Assembly: GCA_905182465.1 (NCBI GenBank)
Contig: CAJJBI010000006.1
Span: forward strand, 1-64,000
From: Opitutaceae bacterium BACL24 MAG-120322-bin51
GTDB lineage: Bacteria; Verrucomicrobiota; Verrucomicrobiia; Opitutales; Coraliomargaritaceae
DNA: 64,000 nt
Direction of reading: 5' to 3'
Shown: piece after piece, positions 9,153 to 19,968 of the stretch
How positions within the stretch are numbered: the stretch's first letter is position 1
Layout of the letters: each line of letters starts with the position of its first letter
Translations under genes and position numbers: made by a program
Notes under the pieces: generated by a model
Databases searched by the model: none
What the model was told of the DNA's origin: nothing
The model's input: the letters and a program-made list of their open reading frames with translations, nothing else

Positions 9153-10262
9153 TTACCAAGTAGCGATGAACTCTTCGAGGTCTTTAAGTGTGGGACTAAC
9201 CGCGGTGCGCACGTAGAAGCCGGATGTGGCGACTGCTACGGTGAGAGCGGCTTCGAGGGTGAGGCCTAGGAGGCGCCCGGTAACAAAGCCTGAGTTAAAG
9301 TGGTCGCCCGCGCCGGTGGTGATCTTTGGTTTCTCACAAAAAGGCCCAGCGGCGTAAGCAGTCCCTACAGGGGTGGCACATGCGGCGTCCGCAACTGGAT
9401 GGATCACGACGGTGTTGAGCGATAGCTTCTCGCGGATGCGAGCAGCCATCGTTTGCAGATTTTCTGGTGTGTTGATCAAAGGAGCAAAGCCTAGAAGGGC
9501 GTCGACCTGCTCAGCTTCGCGGAGGTTGAGACCGAGGATGACTTTACCGAATTGTTCAAATTTTGAAAAGACAGCGAGGACTTCCAAGAGGTCGGCCTCG
9601 GAGCGTTTCTCGGGATCGGCTAGGTCAAAGAAGAAGGTGCGGACTTTATCTTTAGAACATGCGGGTAGGACTTTTTCGAGGAAACTATTAAAGACGTCGG
9701 TGAGGTAGGGAATCATCGTCCAGTTAACCATGGCGATGAGGTCGGACTCGTTGAATGCTTCGATCAGTTTGTCTTCGCCGGGTAGTTTGCAGAGGTGATC
9801 ATAGGTGATCTCGTCGAGGCTCGCCATAGTGCCGAACATGATCTTGCCGTCGTTAAATTCGGCAGCGTGAGTGATGCCAGGATCTGCAATGGAGATGGCA
9901 TTGGTCTTTTCGGCGAAGTCGTGAAAAACGGGGTGGATTGCATCACGGCCGATTGCCCCGATATAACGGACCTCGATGCCGTGAGCCGATTGAGCGTTCG
10001 CCATGATAGGACCGTTACCGCCTAGCTTTTCAACGACGGGCGCCATTTCAATGTTGGCACTCTTGCCTGCGGCGGAGCCGATTCGGTTAGCAAAGTCGGT
10101 GATGGTGGGGATGGCATTGAACTGATCGCCGGGACCCGAGCGTTGGTCGACGGGGTGGACGATGACATCGACAAAGCCGTCGATACCGACGAGTGCCTTT
10201 TTAGTGGGTGCGAGGGGGCTCTTTTCTTTGAGTTCTTGAAGAGTCTGAGTCTTGTATTCCAT
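9153..10262 (-). CDS. PfkB-family carbohydrate kinase
   Basis: A 369-residue ribokinase/PfkB-family protein. The N-terminal substrate-binding glycines appear in LVGIDGFVDVIV and EKLGGNGPIMANA. The C-terminal signature TTGAGDHFNSGFVTGRL carries the catalytic Asp and the anion hole. It phosphorylates a sugar or nucleoside, but the substrate cannot be read from the sequence. Compared with classic fructokinases it has an unusual N-terminal segment, PVDQRSGPGDQFNAIPTI, between the first strand and the GG motif. It ends exactly where tmk starts. Start ATG at 10262; the 207 bases to dgt hold no clear gene. Confidence 0.87.
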   Translation of the reverse strand: MEYKTQTLQELKEKSPLAPTKKALVGIDGFVDVIVHPVDQRSGPGDQFNAIPTITDFANRIGSAAGKSANIEMAPVVEKLGGNGPIMANAQSAHGIEVRYIGAIGRDAIHPVFHDFAEKTNAISIADPGITHAAEFNDGKIMFGTMASLDEITYDHLCKLPGEDKLIEAFNESDLIAMVNWTMIPYLTDVFNSFLEKVLPACSKDKVRTFFFDLADPEKRSEADLLEVLAVFSKFEQFGKVILGLNLREAEQVDALLGFAPLINTPENLQTMAARIREKLSLNTVVIHPVADAACATPVGTAYAAGPFCEKPKITTGAGDHFNSGFVTGRLLGLTLEAALTVAVATSGFYVRTAVSPTLKDLEEFIATW

Positions 10263-10469
10263 AGCGTGCGGCGCGGTGCGCTGAGTGGTGGCCTACGGCC
10301 GAGTGAAAGTAAAAGTGAAATTGAAAGAGTCGGAGCTGTCCTGGGCAAACTAATTTACCGAGGATACGAGATGCGTGATAGGGGACTGTTTAGGAAGAAG
10401 TGCGAGCCCCATATGCATGCGCACTTTTAACCTGAACTCTTATCCTGCGCACTCCGTGCGAAGCACGAA

Positions 10470-11756
10470 CTATTGCAATTCTGCGATTGAGCCGAAGTCG
10501 GCATCGAATAGGCGCTTGTAAGTGCGGACGGCAAGGCCATCGGTGAGTCCAGCGGTGTAGTCGCAGAGACGGCGATGGCGGCCGGCGGCATCGGCTTCGT
10601 GGGCGAGGAGTTCTTGGACTGCGGCTGGGAGTAGATTGAGCCCTTTACTGTCTGGATCGACGCAGTTTTCACAGAGTGCCTGATACAGTCGTTCTAGGAT
10701 GTAGCCGCCTTTGAATTCGATTTGTTGAAGCTGGGTGGATTTAAAAATGAGATCGAGGGCGATGTCTTTATAGAGGGCACTCTCAGCTTTGACGGCTGGA
10801 TCGATCTTTAGGTCGAAGCTATGCCGTTGGGTGCGGTCGCTCATAAATCCGCTACGTGGATGAAGGGTGCAGGCGTGGACGAAGGTGCCGACACGGCTGC
10901 CGAAGTAGGGTTCGTAGCTGTTGGTCTTAATCTTTTGGCAGAGGGTGTCGACGAGTTTGCTTTGTTCCGCGTTCAAGGTTTTGGTGGCTGCCCATTCGGT
11001 CAGGCTGCCTACGCTAATATAGCGAGCATGGATGCCGTCGACGATGTCGTGCAAGGAGTAAGCGGTGTCGTCGGCCCAATCCATAATCTGGCATTCAATA
11101 CTTTTGAATTTATTGAGTGCCTTGGCTTCGAGAAGGTCTGCGGGGAGGGTGGCTCCGCCAAAGACTTGATCGCGCCATTGCGCTTGCTCGTCGTAGATAA
11201 AGTGGTTCTTGGGTGCCTTGCCAGTTTGTTTCAACCAGTCGCCTTGAGTGGCTTTATACTTCATGACGCCGTCAAGGAAGGCGCGGGTCGGCGCAATGCC
11301 TTTGGTGCGGCCAGGGCGTTCGTAGATGAGCTCGGTTAAAATTCGTAGCGTTTGTCCATTTCCTTCAAAACCTCCGTGCTTGGCCATAAGGTCGTTCAGC
11401 TTGCGCTCGCCAATATGGCCGAAGGGAGGGTGCCCAAGATCGTGAGCGAGACAGATCGCCTCAGTTAGATCAGCATCAATATGGAAAGATTCGTTGAGTA
11501 GGTCTGAGCTAGTTAGTAAGAATTCGCAAATCGAGCGGCCTACCTTGGCGACCTCTATGGAGTGGGTCAGGCGGGTTCGGTAGAAGTCGTATTCGCCCGA
11601 TTGAAAGACCTGCGTCTTGGATTGTAAGCGGCGAAAAGGGTAGGAGAAAATGATGCGATCACGCTCGATCTGAAAAGCAGTGCGGTAGTCGCCCTCCTGT
11701 GTGGTGGTCTCAGGAAAGCGCTCTAAGTCAAAAGCTGTGTAGAAATCGTTATGCAT
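10470..11756 (-). CDS. dgt: Deoxyguanosinetriphosphate triphosphohydrolase (dGTPase, HD family)
   Basis: About 428 residues when started at ATG 11756 ([14 protein letters not shown]). The frame continues upstream to 11840, but that part has no similarity to the family and would overlap the divergent gene. HD metal-binding residues are visible in [28 protein letters not shown] and [35 protein letters not shown] is the dGTPase N-terminal signature. The enzyme hydrolyses dGTP (and in some lineages other dNTPs) to the nucleoside and triphosphate, shaping the dNTP pool. It is divergent from the unknown exported-protein gene at 11810, with about 50 bases between them for both promoters. Confidence 0.94.
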   Translation of the reverse strand: MHNDFYTAFDLERFPETTTQEGDYRTAFQIERDRIIFSYPFRRLQSKTQVFQSGEYDFYRTRLTHSIEVAKVGRSICEFLLTSSDLLNESFHIDADLTEAICLAHDLGHPPFGHIGERKLNDLMAKHGGFEGNGQTLRILTELIYERPGRTKGIAPTRAFLDGVMKYKATQGDWLKQTGKAPKNHFIYDEQAQWRDQVFGGATLPADLLEAKALNKFKSIECQIMDWADDTAYSLHDIVDGIHARYISVGSLTEWAATKTLNAEQSKLVDTLCQKIKTNSYEPYFGSRVGTFVHACTLHPRSGFMSDRTQRHSFDLKIDPAVKAESALYKDIALDLIFKSTQLQQIEFKGGYILERLYQALCENCVDPDSKGLNLLPAAVQELLAHEADAAGRHRRLCDYTAGLTDGLAVRTYKRLFDADFGSIAELQ

Positions 11757-11809
11757 GGGTGCAGATTTTTTTGAATTGATCAGTGAGGCCAATTTACTGT
11801 CTAATCTCA

Positions 11810-12445
11810 ATGATGAAATACCCCATCCAATTAGGAACAATTGTAACCGTGTTTGCGGGATTAGCGATCACTTCACTGCTGCCATCTATTTTGGATGCAC
11901 GTATCGGTGAGCGCCGAGAGTCGATTGAGCGCCGATTATTCAGTTCGGGCGGGATTGTGTATCGTGATGATACGATCGAAGAAAGCCGCCGTAAGGGGAT
12001 GCCTTACGCCCAATATCTTGAATACCTGCCCAGTACTTCAGATGTGCGCATCTACTTCAAAACTTCCGACGGTCGTCGACCGACCTCATCAGAACTTAGT
12101 GACAGGCGGACGTCTGCGGGGTGGGACCTACACGTGGTTTATGTGAATGGAAAGTCGGCCATCGAGGTTTATAAACGCAGTCAAGGTATGACTGAGCATG
12201 AGTTTAACCGCCTGCTGGCAATTCACGCGAGCGGCTCGTTTTGGAAGCGTCTCAGCAAAGAGGATAAAGCTGAGGCGGTGAGCGCCTTTGGCTTTGAGAT
12301 GATTCGTGATGATGGCCTTGTGCGTGCCCGGAAGTTGGGCAGGGACTCCGTTTTGTTTTTCGATACAGAGATCGATGTTGAGCTCGCTGAAATGAAGACG
12401 AGTGACCTGGAAGAAAAGGCTCCCGTCAGTGTCGATGGTTTTTAA
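11810..12445 (+). CDS. Uncharacterised protein with an N-terminal membrane segment
   Basis: About 210 residues from ATG 11810 or 11813; the GTG at 11783 is in frame but would overlap the dgt promoter. The N-terminus [22 protein letters not shown] is a single hydrophobic segment without a clear cleavage site, so the protein is anchored or exported. The rest is charged and mixed, with no cysteines and no motif I recognise. [20 protein letters not shown] looks like a beta-sheet unit, and the C-terminus is acidic. No family can be named. Divergent from dgt, and followed after 141 bases by tRNA-Ser, it appears to be a monocistronic gene. Possibly lineage-specific. Confidence 0.7.
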   Translation: MMKYPIQLGTIVTVFAGLAITSLLPSILDARIGERRESIERRLFSSGGIVYRDDTIEESRRKGMPYAQYLEYLPSTSDVRIYFKTSDGRRPTSSELSDRRTSAGWDLHVVYVNGKSAIEVYKRSQGMTEHEFNRLLAIHASGSFWKRLSKEDKAEAVSAFGFEMIRDDGLVRARKLGRDSVLFFDTEIDVELAEMKTSDLEEKAPVSVDGF

Positions 12446-12586
12446 AGCTGCTTAGTGGTTTAGGGATGCCGCTTTGCAGGGTGACTGATGGATGAGTGTA
12501 TTGCCATGCGGACTACGACCTCATCACTTTTTTTAAAAACGTCTTGCAGTGGAAAAGCTAGCCTCTAGACACAAGTTATAAAGTTT

Positions 12587-12842
<256 letters not shown>

Positions 12843-12869
12843 AGAGAATTACGAGATGCATTTTTAATT

Positions 12870-14417
12870 CTAGTAAAACAAATTTCGATCCAGGCTACGG
12901 TATTGGATCGCTTCTAGAAGGTGGGGGGTCTCGATTTGTTCGGTGCCAGCGAGATCGGCGATGGTGCGGGCGACTTTTAAGATACGGTCGTAAGCACGGG
13001 CAGAGAGTGAGAGTTGCTCCATCGCTTGTTGGAGTAGATCACCTTGTTCCTTGTTGATCTCGCAATGCTTACGGATCTGAGAGTGCGACATGCGTGCGTT
13101 GCAGCGATTGGATGCAAGTTCGGTTTTTCCGAAGCGCACGTTTTGTAAGGCGCGGGCCGATTCGCAGCGAGCGCGCATGACTCCTGAGCTTTCACCCGGC
13201 TCGGAATTACGCAGTTCTTCAATTCGCAGGGAGGGTGCCTCAATGTGTAGATCGATGCGGTCGAGCAGGGGACCGCTGATTTTTGAGCGGTAGCGTTGAA
13301 TTTGCGGTACGGTGCAGCGGCATTCGCGTGAGCGATCACCTGTGTAGCCGCAGGGACATGGATTCATAGCCGCGACTAGCATGACGGAGCAGGGCAGGGT
13401 GATTTTCCCCGCACTGCGGGAGATGCTGACTTGGCCGTCTTCGAGTGGCTGGCGGAGGACTTCGAGCGCGGAGCGTTTGAACTCAGGCAACTCATCGAGA
13501 AAAAGCACCCCGTTGTGTGCGAGCGAGATTTCGCCTGGCCCTGGGATTGAACCACCACCGAGGAGGCCGATGTCGCTGATTGTGTGGTGCGGTGAACGGA
13601 AGGGGCGCTGGAAGTAGCGGTTGTTACCAGAAAGGGTACTGCCTGCAGCGGATTGGATGCTGAGAATTTCGAGAAACTCGTCGATTTGAGGCTGAGGCAT
13701 AATCGTAGGAATACGCTTAGCGATCATACTCTTTCCCGAACCCGGTGAGCCAATCATCAGTAGATTGTGGCCACCACTGACCGCGATCTCGACCGCGCGG
13801 CGGACGGCGTGCTGACCCTTGACCTCGGCGAAGTCGATGCGCTGGTTCTCGGGTGGGGTCTGGAAAAAACTACTCTGCTTAGTCGGCAATGGCTTTATAA
13901 TGTGCTCGTGGTTGAGGAAGCGCACCGCCTCGTCTAGACTGCCGACAGGGTAGATGGCGACGCCTTCGACCAGTGCCGCTTCGTCGGCGGATTCGGTCGG
14001 CACAATGAGGCCGCGCTTGCCTAGTTTCTTTGCTAGCATGGCCATGGCGAGGGTGCCTTTGACAGGGCGGGTCTTGCCCGAGAGGCTGAGTTCGCCGGTG
14101 ATAAGGAAGTTATCTAACTCGACGTCTTCGCACTTTTTCATCGAAGCAAGGATGGCGAGCGCAATGGGTAGGTCGTATGCGGGGCCTTCTTTACGGAGGC
14201 CGCCAGGCGCCAAATTGATGGTAGTGCGGGTCGCCGGCGTGCGGAAGCCACTATTAGACATGGCGGAGAAGACACGGTCTTGCGATTCCTTAACCGCAGC
14301 ATCGGGCAGGCCTACAAGGATAAATTTAAGCTCGCCCGCCTCGCCAGTATTCACTTCTACTTGAACAGGATGCGCATCGACGCCCACGAGGGCTGCGGAT
14401 TGTGTGATTCCTAACAT
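12870..14417 (-). CDS. YifB/ComM-family Mg-chelatase-like AAA+ ATPase
   Basis: A 515-residue protein of the YifB/ComM family. The N-terminal Lon-protease-like domain starts [17 protein letters not shown]. The AAA+ core has Walker [16 protein letters not shown] near residue 217 and Walker [10 protein letters not shown]. The family's zinc-like cluster [10 protein letters not shown]...CRC follows, and the C-terminal Mg-chelatase domain ends LDRNLFY. ComM in Vibrio and Haemophilus is a helicase that speeds branch migration during natural transformation. A role in DNA uptake recombination would fit the type IV pilus-like ATPases at 17-23 kb and cinA at 42.9 kb, but that is inference. Start ATG at 14417; length is normal. 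Confidence 0.93.
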   Translation of the reverse strand: MLGITQSAALVGVDAHPVQVEVNTGEAGELKFILVGLPDAAVKESQDRVFSAMSNSGFRTPATRTTINLAPGGLRKEGPAYDLPIALAILASMKKCEDVELDNFLITGELSLSGKTRPVKGTLAMAMLAKKLGKRGLIVPTESADEAALVEGVAIYPVGSLDEAVRFLNHEHIIKPLPTKQSSFFQTPPENQRIDFAEVKGQHAVRRAVEIAVSGGHNLLMIGSPGSGKSMIAKRIPTIMPQPQIDEFLEILSIQSAAGSTLSGNNRYFQRPFRSPHHTISDIGLLGGGSIPGPGEISLAHNGVLFLDELPEFKRSALEVLRQPLEDGQVSISRSAGKITLPCSVMLVAAMNPCPCGYTGDRSRECRCTVPQIQRYRSKISGPLLDRIDLHIEAPSLRIEELRNSEPGESSGVMRARCESARALQNVRFGKTELASNRCNARMSHSQIRKHCEINKEQGDLLQQAMEQLSLSARAYDRILKVARTIADLAGTEQIETPHLLEAIQYRSLDRNLFY

Positions 14418-14490
14418 TGCTTCGATTTGTAATTATTAAAGCAATGGTGAACACTTATTCACTAATGTCACTATTTAAGTTATTTTGTTT

Positions 14491-15069
14491 ATGAAGGTCG
14501 GCCTAAGCGGAGGGATTGGTTGCGGGAAGTCGACTGTACTTGGGTTTTTCCGGGAAGCGGGCTGGCGCACGGTTGATTCAGACGCAGTGGTGCGCGAGCT
14601 ATTGGCTACGGATGCCGAGGTGCAAGCGCAACTGCGCTCGCGCTGGGGCGAGGCGGTTTTTGCCGATGGTGCAGTAGATCGCGGTGCTGTGGCCAAGCGC
14701 GTTTTCGGCCACGAGGGCGATTTAAAATGGCTAGAGGAGCTTCTGCACCCGCTCGTCCGCGAGAGTTGGCTAGCTTCGATCGACCAGGCTCCAGATGTAA
14801 ACTGGTTAGTGGAGATTCCTTTGCTCTTTGAAAAAAGGCTTGAAACCCGCTTCGATTTAACCGTCTGTGTATCCAGCCCTCCTGATGTAGTCGCCGACCG
14901 CATGGTTGTCAGAGCTTACACAGAAGCGCAGATCGAGCAGCGCCGTAAGCAGCAGATGCCCCTCGAAGAAAAAATCGAGCGCGCCGATTACCTTATTTCT
15001 AATGCGGGTAGCCTTGAATTTTTGAAACAACAAACCACGAGACTGATTGAGCAGATCACCGCGCACTAA
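14491..15069 (+). CDS. coaE: Dephospho-CoA kinase
   Basis: A 192-residue enzyme that phosphorylates the 3'-hydroxyl of dephospho-CoA, the last step of coenzyme A synthesis. The P-loop GLSGGIGCGKST lies at residues 4-15. VDSDAVVRELL is the Asp-containing acceptor site, and HPLVRESW and VEIPLLFE are the conserved CoaE motifs. ATG at 14491 is chosen; a TTG 6 bases earlier is in frame but adds nothing conserved. It is followed by rho after 70 bases on the same strand. Another CoA gene, coaC, is at 47316. Confidence 0.95.
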   Translation: MKVGLSGGIGCGKSTVLGFFREAGWRTVDSDAVVRELLATDAEVQAQLRSRWGEAVFADGAVDRGAVAKRVFGHEGDLKWLEELLHPLVRESWLASIDQAPDVNWLVEIPLLFEKRLETRFDLTVCVSSPPDVVADRMVVRAYTEAQIEQRRKQQMPLEEKIERADYLISNAGSLEFLKQQTTRLIEQITAH

Positions 15070-15139
15070 TGCGGACTGCGCAGCTCGGAAACCCCAGCAA
15101 CTTACTAAGAGGCATTCATAGCCTCACTAATAGACAGCC

Positions 15140-17041
15140 ATGAGCACTGACGAAGAAAACGACTCCCTCCCTCAAGAGGAACATTCCACCCCTGTCGAAG
15201 GCGCGCCTAAAAAGAGAGCGACTAAAAAAGCCGCGAAGAAGGCGACTAAAAAACGTGTGACTCCAAAGAGTGCCGCCGCAAAGGACTTGGGCGACACAGG
15301 TTCAGCCATGTTCACGCCCGGCGAGATCCCACCAGCGAGAACAGAATCCGATGCTAAGCTATCTACTTCCTCAAGTGGCGACGATGAGGTGACTTTTAGT
15401 GCCGACATCAAAGTCGACCAAGTCGAAGAAAAAGATTTGGGCGATCAGCCAGAATCCAATCGCTCAAAGCAGCCCCGCGAAGCCAAGTCAGGCCACGAAA
15501 ACGATGGTAAGGGCCATAAGCCAAACCATAACAACGGGCCAAAGAACCAGCACCCGAACGATCGTCAAAAGGGCAATGGTAAGTTTAACAAGAATAACAA
15601 AAACAACAACAAGCGTAAGCGCGGCAAAAACAACCGCTGGGATAAAAATAAGGGTAAGCGCGACCGCGAAGAGGAGACGCCGATCGAATTTGGCGAGCTG
15701 CTCGATTGGGAGGTGCTCGAAAATCGTGAAGACATCCTCGCTCTGGCCGAAGATCTGATGTCGGGTGGTGGCGAACCGCTCGATTATGTGCGTATTTATA
15801 ATATGCTACTGCCGGAGCTGCACGAAGAGGTCGCGGCGCTAGGGATCGATACGCCGAACGCGCCGAATCGCGACCAGTTGATCGATGCCATTACTAAGTA
15901 TGCCGCCGAGAAGAAAGCGGCTATTTTGACCACAGGTATCTTAGAGATTTTAGACGACGATGAGGGTGGCCTCATCGTTTACGAGCGCGACAGTTATCGC
16001 GTGAAAGCACTCAGCGCCTATGTGCCGCAGGCTTTCATTAAGCACTACGGCCTCCAGCGCGGGCATATTGTCCGGGCGCAACTACATCCACACCGTGAGG
16101 GTGAATCTTGCCCGATCGTCGTCAGGGTTGAATCAGTGATGGATCAGGATCCAGAGACCCTCAGCGAGATCGTTCCCTTTACCGAGCGCGTGCCTTACTA
16201 TCCGACCTCTCGTATCTTGATGGAGGCCGATTCGGAAGCAAAGTGGGATAACCTTTCCATGCGTGTCGTTGATTGCCTCACGCCTGTTGGCTTTGGTCAG
16301 CGAGGACTTATCGTCGCACCGCCGCGTACAGGTAAGACCGTGCTCATGCAAGGCATGGCAAATTCTATTCAGAAAAATTATCCGGACTCTCACCTAATTA
16401 TCCTTCTGATTGATGAGCGTCCCGAAGAGGTCACCGACTTTCGCCGGCAAGTCAGTGGCGAGGTCATCAGTTCGACCTTCGACGAAACAGCGGAGAGCCA
16501 TGTTCATGCCGCTGAAATGGTAATCGAGAAGGCGCGCCGCATGGTCGAAGTCGGTAAAGATGTTGTTATATTACTCGATTCGATCACCCGCTTGGCGCGT
16601 GCTTACAACACCACTATGCCCAGTAGCGGTAAGATCCTCTCTGGTGGTGTCGAAGCCAACGCCCTGCAAAAACCGAAGCGCTTCTTCGGCTCCGCTCGTA
16701 ACATTGAAGACGGCGGCAGCTTGACCATTATCGCGACTGCGTTAGTAGAGACGGGCAGCAAGATGGATGAGGTCATTTTCGAGGAGTTTAAAGGCACAGG
16801 GAATATGGAGCTACACCTCGACCGTGGCCTTTCCGATAAACGTATCTTCCCTGCGCTGAGTATGGATAAGAGTGGCACGCGGAAGGAAGAACTACTCTAT
16901 CATCCCGACGAAATACTTAAAATTTATTCATTGCGCAGGGCGATGAAGGGCCTACCGTCCACGGATGCTATGGAAATGCTTATACAGCGAATCAAGAAAA
17001 CCAACACTAATGCGGAGTTCTTGATGAGCGTGGCTCGTTAG
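15140..17041 (+). CDS. rho: Transcription termination factor Rho with a long disordered N-terminal extension
   Basis: A 633-residue Rho, against about 420 for E. coli. Residues 1-175 are low-complexity: a [15 protein letters not shown] stretch, an acidic part, and an Asn/Lys-rich part ending around [12 protein letters not shown]. The Rho N-terminal helical domain follows ([13 protein letters not shown]), then the RNA-binding cold-shock-like domain ([19 protein letters not shown]). The hexameric ATPase has Walker [11 protein letters not shown] near residue 395 and Walker [18 protein letters not shown], with the Q-loop/secondary RNA site around [14 protein letters not shown]. It unwinds and terminates untranslated transcripts. 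Long insertions occur in Rho of several phyla; here the extension is predicted to be disordered. Confidence 0.97.
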   Translation: MSTDEENDSLPQEEHSTPVEGAPKKRATKKAAKKATKKRVTPKSAAAKDLGDTGSAMFTPGEIPPARTESDAKLSTSSSGDDEVTFSADIKVDQVEEKDLGDQPESNRSKQPREAKSGHENDGKGHKPNHNNGPKNQHPNDRQKGNGKFNKNNKNNNKRKRGKNNRWDKNKGKRDREEETPIEFGELLDWEVLENREDILALAEDLMSGGGEPLDYVRIYNMLLPELHEEVAALGIDTPNAPNRDQLIDAITKYAAEKKAAILTTGILEILDDDEGGLIVYERDSYRVKALSAYVPQAFIKHYGLQRGHIVRAQLHPHREGESCPIVVRVESVMDQDPETLSEIVPFTERVPYYPTSRILMEADSEAKWDNLSMRVVDCLTPVGFGQRGLIVAPPRTGKTVLMQGMANSIQKNYPDSHLIILLIDERPEEVTDFRRQVSGEVISSTFDETAESHVHAAEMVIEKARRMVEVGKDVVILLDSITRLARAYNTTMPSSGKILSGGVEANALQKPKRFFGSARNIEDGGSLTIIATALVETGSKMDEVIFEEFKGTGNMELHLDRGLSDKRIFPALSMDKSGTRKEELLYHPDEILKIYSLRRAMKGLPSTDAMEMLIQRIKKTNTNAEFLMSVAR

Positions 17042-17087
17042 TTTTCTATCCTCACCATTTTCTACCAACCTTGACAATCATCTACCT

Positions 17088-18809
17088 GTGACCTCCGCCG
17101 ACGAATTCGTTCTCCAATTATTAACTGACAAAGGGCTACTCGAAGAGAGTACCATTGAGACCGCGCGCGCCAAGGTTAACGAGTCCGATTATGACGGCAG
17201 CGAAGACACTGCCGCGCTCGAGGCGCTCGTCGCCGACCAAAGTATCACTCAGCAGCAGATCGCGGATGTGCTCGCCGAAGAGTTTAACATGGAGACAGTC
17301 AATCTGGCCGATGTTCGTGTCTCGGCTGAGGCGCTAGAGGTGGTGCCTTACGAGCTCGCAAATCGTTACAAGGTCATTCCTCTAGAAGTGGATGACCGCG
17401 AAGCCGAGCTCGCCGTATTTGACCCGCTCGATATGGACGCGATCGATAGTATTAGTCATGTGATTAAGCGCTCAATCACTTGCCGGGTCGCGCCGCTCGA
17501 AGAGATCGATAAAGCCATCCATCAATACTACGAAGGTGCCCGATCAGGCGCGGTGGACGACATCTTTTCTGGGATCGATGACCCCGACGCCGCCCCCAGT
17601 CAAATTGATCTGCCCTCCGGCGAAGATGCCAGCGAAGAAGAAGCGCCGATCATTAAGTATGTCCACATGGTGATCTCCGAAGCGCTCAAACGCCGTGCAT
17701 CGGATATTCATATGGAACCTCTGGAGAAACGCTTTCGTGTTCGCTACCGCATCGACGGCGTGCTTCATGAAGTGGAAAACCCACCCAAGCGCCTACAGCC
17801 TTCCATTGTTTCTCGTATTAAGCTGATGTCCAATGTCAGTATCGCAGAAAAGCGCGTGCCGCAGGATGGACGTATTAACATCGACGTCGGTACCAAGATT
17901 ATTGACCTCCGCGTATCGACTCTGCCGACTGCTTTTGGTGAGAGTATCGTCATGCGTATTCTCGATAAGGAGGGCTTGAATCTCGGTCTGCCCCAGTTGG
18001 GTTTCTTTAGCGATGACCAAGCCGCCTTCGAGAGAATCATCGCACTGCCCGATGGTGTCTTCCTCGTTACAGGGCCTACCGGTTCGGGTAAGTCGACCAC
18101 TTTGTATTCGGCGCTTAACTGTATCAATCACCCCGACCGAAAGATCATCACTGTCGAAGACCCCGTCGAGTATGAGATGCCTGGCGTGAATCAGGTGCAA
18201 GTGCGCCGTGATGTCGGTATGACTTTCTCCGCCGCCTTACGCTCGATGCTACGCCAAGCGCCCAACATCATTATGGTCGGGGAGATCCGTGATAAAGAAA
18301 CTGCCGAAATAGCAATCAATGCAGCCTTAACTGGGCACATGGTTTTCAGCACTCTGCACACTAATGATGCGCCCAGCGCAGTTAGTCGCCTGATTGATAT
18401 CGGCATCAAGCCCTTCCTCGTAGCCGCCGCCGTCCGCGCCGTGCTTGCCCAGCGTCTCGTGCGCCGTAACTGCCCTAAATGCCGCGCTCCCTTCGAGCAT
18501 GACGAAAAGCTTTTGAATTCGCTCGGTATTCGCTCCGATCAGATCGCAGATGCTTCTTTTATGAAGGGCGAGGGTTGCGAGAAGTGTAACGGGACAGGCT
18601 TCCGTGGACGGGTTGGTGTCTTCGAGATGTTCCAGGTCAATGAAGAGCTCCAGTCGATGATTTACGAAGAGTCCAGCCTCGTTGCTTTACGCGATAAAGC
18701 TCGCGAAATGGGTATGCGCAACATGCGCGAAGATGGCATCCGCAAGATTATCGGCGGTATTACGACACCGCAAGAAGTTCTCCATGCCACTGTGTCCGAT
18801 TCGATTTAA
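17088..18809 (+). CDS. GspE/PilB-type secretion/pilus assembly ATPase (first copy)
   Basis: A 573-residue AAA-type hexameric motor that powers pilin or pseudopilin assembly at the cytoplasmic side. It begins at GTG 17088. Residues 1-150 form an MshEN-type regulatory N-domain. A linker with an acidic patch follows, then [20 protein letters not shown], Walker [16 protein letters not shown] near residue 329, an Asp box, Walker [17 protein letters not shown], and the His box [12 protein letters not shown]. Zinc-binding cysteines CPKC...CEKC are near the C-terminus. PilT follows after 40 bases, then a second GspE/PilB and PilC. MshEN domains in other bacteria bind c-di-GMP; whether this one does needs checking of its key residues. 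Confidence 0.94.
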   Translation: MTSADEFVLQLLTDKGLLEESTIETARAKVNESDYDGSEDTAALEALVADQSITQQQIADVLAEEFNMETVNLADVRVSAEALEVVPYELANRYKVIPLEVDDREAELAVFDPLDMDAIDSISHVIKRSITCRVAPLEEIDKAIHQYYEGARSGAVDDIFSGIDDPDAAPSQIDLPSGEDASEEEAPIIKYVHMVISEALKRRASDIHMEPLEKRFRVRYRIDGVLHEVENPPKRLQPSIVSRIKLMSNVSIAEKRVPQDGRINIDVGTKIIDLRVSTLPTAFGESIVMRILDKEGLNLGLPQLGFFSDDQAAFERIIALPDGVFLVTGPTGSGKSTTLYSALNCINHPDRKIITVEDPVEYEMPGVNQVQVRRDVGMTFSAALRSMLRQAPNIIMVGEIRDKETAEIAINAALTGHMVFSTLHTNDAPSAVSRLIDIGIKPFLVAAAVRAVLAQRLVRRNCPKCRAPFEHDEKLLNSLGIRSDQIADASFMKGEGCEKCNGTGFRGRVGVFEMFQVNEELQSMIYEESSLVALRDKAREMGMRNMREDGIRKIIGGITTPQEVLHATVSDSI

Positions 18810-18849
18810 TCGGACGTTTCTAAATTCTATTTAACCAATTCTAATCACG

Positions 18850-19929
18850 ATGAGCTATGAAATGAATGACCTCTTGGAACTGATGGTCGACCAAGGTGCA
18901 TCGGATCTTCATATCCAAGTAAACCAGCCCCCGACGCTTCGTATCAGCGGGTCAATGGTCCCTGTTGAGGGGCCTAAGCTCGACCCTCAAGGCGCCGAGG
19001 ATTTGATGAAGTCCATCACCTCGACGACTAACCAGGAGCAAGTCATGACCACCGGCGGAACCGACTTCGGTTTTTCATACCAAAGCAAAGCTCGTTTTCG
19101 TGTCAGTGTTCTGCGCTCCAAGGGTCACTACGGAATCGTGCTTCGTCAGATCCCAAACGATCTTTTCTCCCTCAGCGATATTGGCCTGCCCGATACAATC
19201 ATAGAATTGATGAACCGCCCACGTGGGCTCATCCTTGTGACGGGACCGACGGGTTCGGGTAAATCCACCACGCTGGCATCAATGATCAATTGGATCAACG
19301 AAAACCACGACGGCCACATCATCACGATTGAAGATCCGATTGAGTATTTTCACGATCATAAAAAGTGCATCGTGACCCAGCGCGAAGTGGGGAATGACGT
19401 CGCCTCCTTTTCTTCTGCAATTCGCGGTGCGCTACGCCAAGACCCTGATGTCATCCTCGTAGGGGAAATGCGCGATCTCGAAACGATTGAAGCCGCCGTT
19501 GGTGCAGCCGAGACCGGACACTTAGTCTTTGCCACTTTGCATACTACTGGCGCGGCACGCACTGTTGACCGCATCATCGACGCCTTCCCTGCGGATATGA
19601 AGGATCAAATACGCACGCAGCTCGCCTCCTCAATCATCGCAGTTATTTCTCAGGTGCTTTGTAAGAAAACTGGCGGCGGACGCATCGCCTCATTCGAGAT
19701 CATGGTCACTACCACGTCGATCGCGCAGCTCATCCGCGAGAACAAGACCTTCCGCATAAATTCTGACATACAGACCGGTGCAAGTCGTGGTATGATCGGC
19801 CTCGATGCCCACCTGCTTAGTCTTTTTAATCGTAACTTAATAAGTGCAGACGAAGCACTCGGTAAATCGCAGACCTCCGATACGATGCGTGCTAAGTTAC
19901 TCGAAAATGGAGCAACTCTTACGACTTAA
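18850..19929 (+). CDS. pilT: PilT-type twitching motility/retraction ATPase
   Basis: A 359-residue ATPase. It lacks the N-domain and zinc motif of the flanking GspE/PilB proteins. Walker [16 protein letters not shown] is near residue 131, the Asp box at [16 protein letters not shown], Walker [17 protein letters not shown], and the His box [17 protein letters not shown]. These, with [17 protein letters not shown] near the C-terminus (the PilT-like AIRNLIRE motif with changed residues), identify the PilT family. It depolymerises type IV pili for twitching, surface sensing and DNA uptake. It is co-oriented with the two GspE/PilB genes, 40 bases from each side. No pilin gene is in the window. Confidence 0.93.
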   Translation: MSYEMNDLLELMVDQGASDLHIQVNQPPTLRISGSMVPVEGPKLDPQGAEDLMKSITSTTNQEQVMTTGGTDFGFSYQSKARFRVSVLRSKGHYGIVLRQIPNDLFSLSDIGLPDTIIELMNRPRGLILVTGPTGSGKSTTLASMINWINENHDGHIITIEDPIEYFHDHKKCIVTQREVGNDVASFSSAIRGALRQDPDVILVGEMRDLETIEAAVGAAETGHLVFATLHTTGAARTVDRIIDAFPADMKDQIRTQLASSIIAVISQVLCKKTGGGRIASFEIMVTTTSIAQLIRENKTFRINSDIQTGASRGMIGLDAHLLSLFNRNLISADEALGKSQTSDTMRAKLLENGATLTT

Positions 19930-19968
19930 ATCATTTTTCAACCCTGAATATTCACAGATCCTACCTCG

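Noticed and set aside
10263-10469. A purine-rich GTGAAAG/AAAGTGAAA stretch between the pfkB-type kinase and dgt genes as a repeat array
   Set aside because: The repetition is irregular and short; no CRISPR-like or tandem structure is present.
10820-11340. A 172-codon plus-strand frame inside dgt
   Set aside because: Shadow frame opposite a well-supported HD-domain gene.
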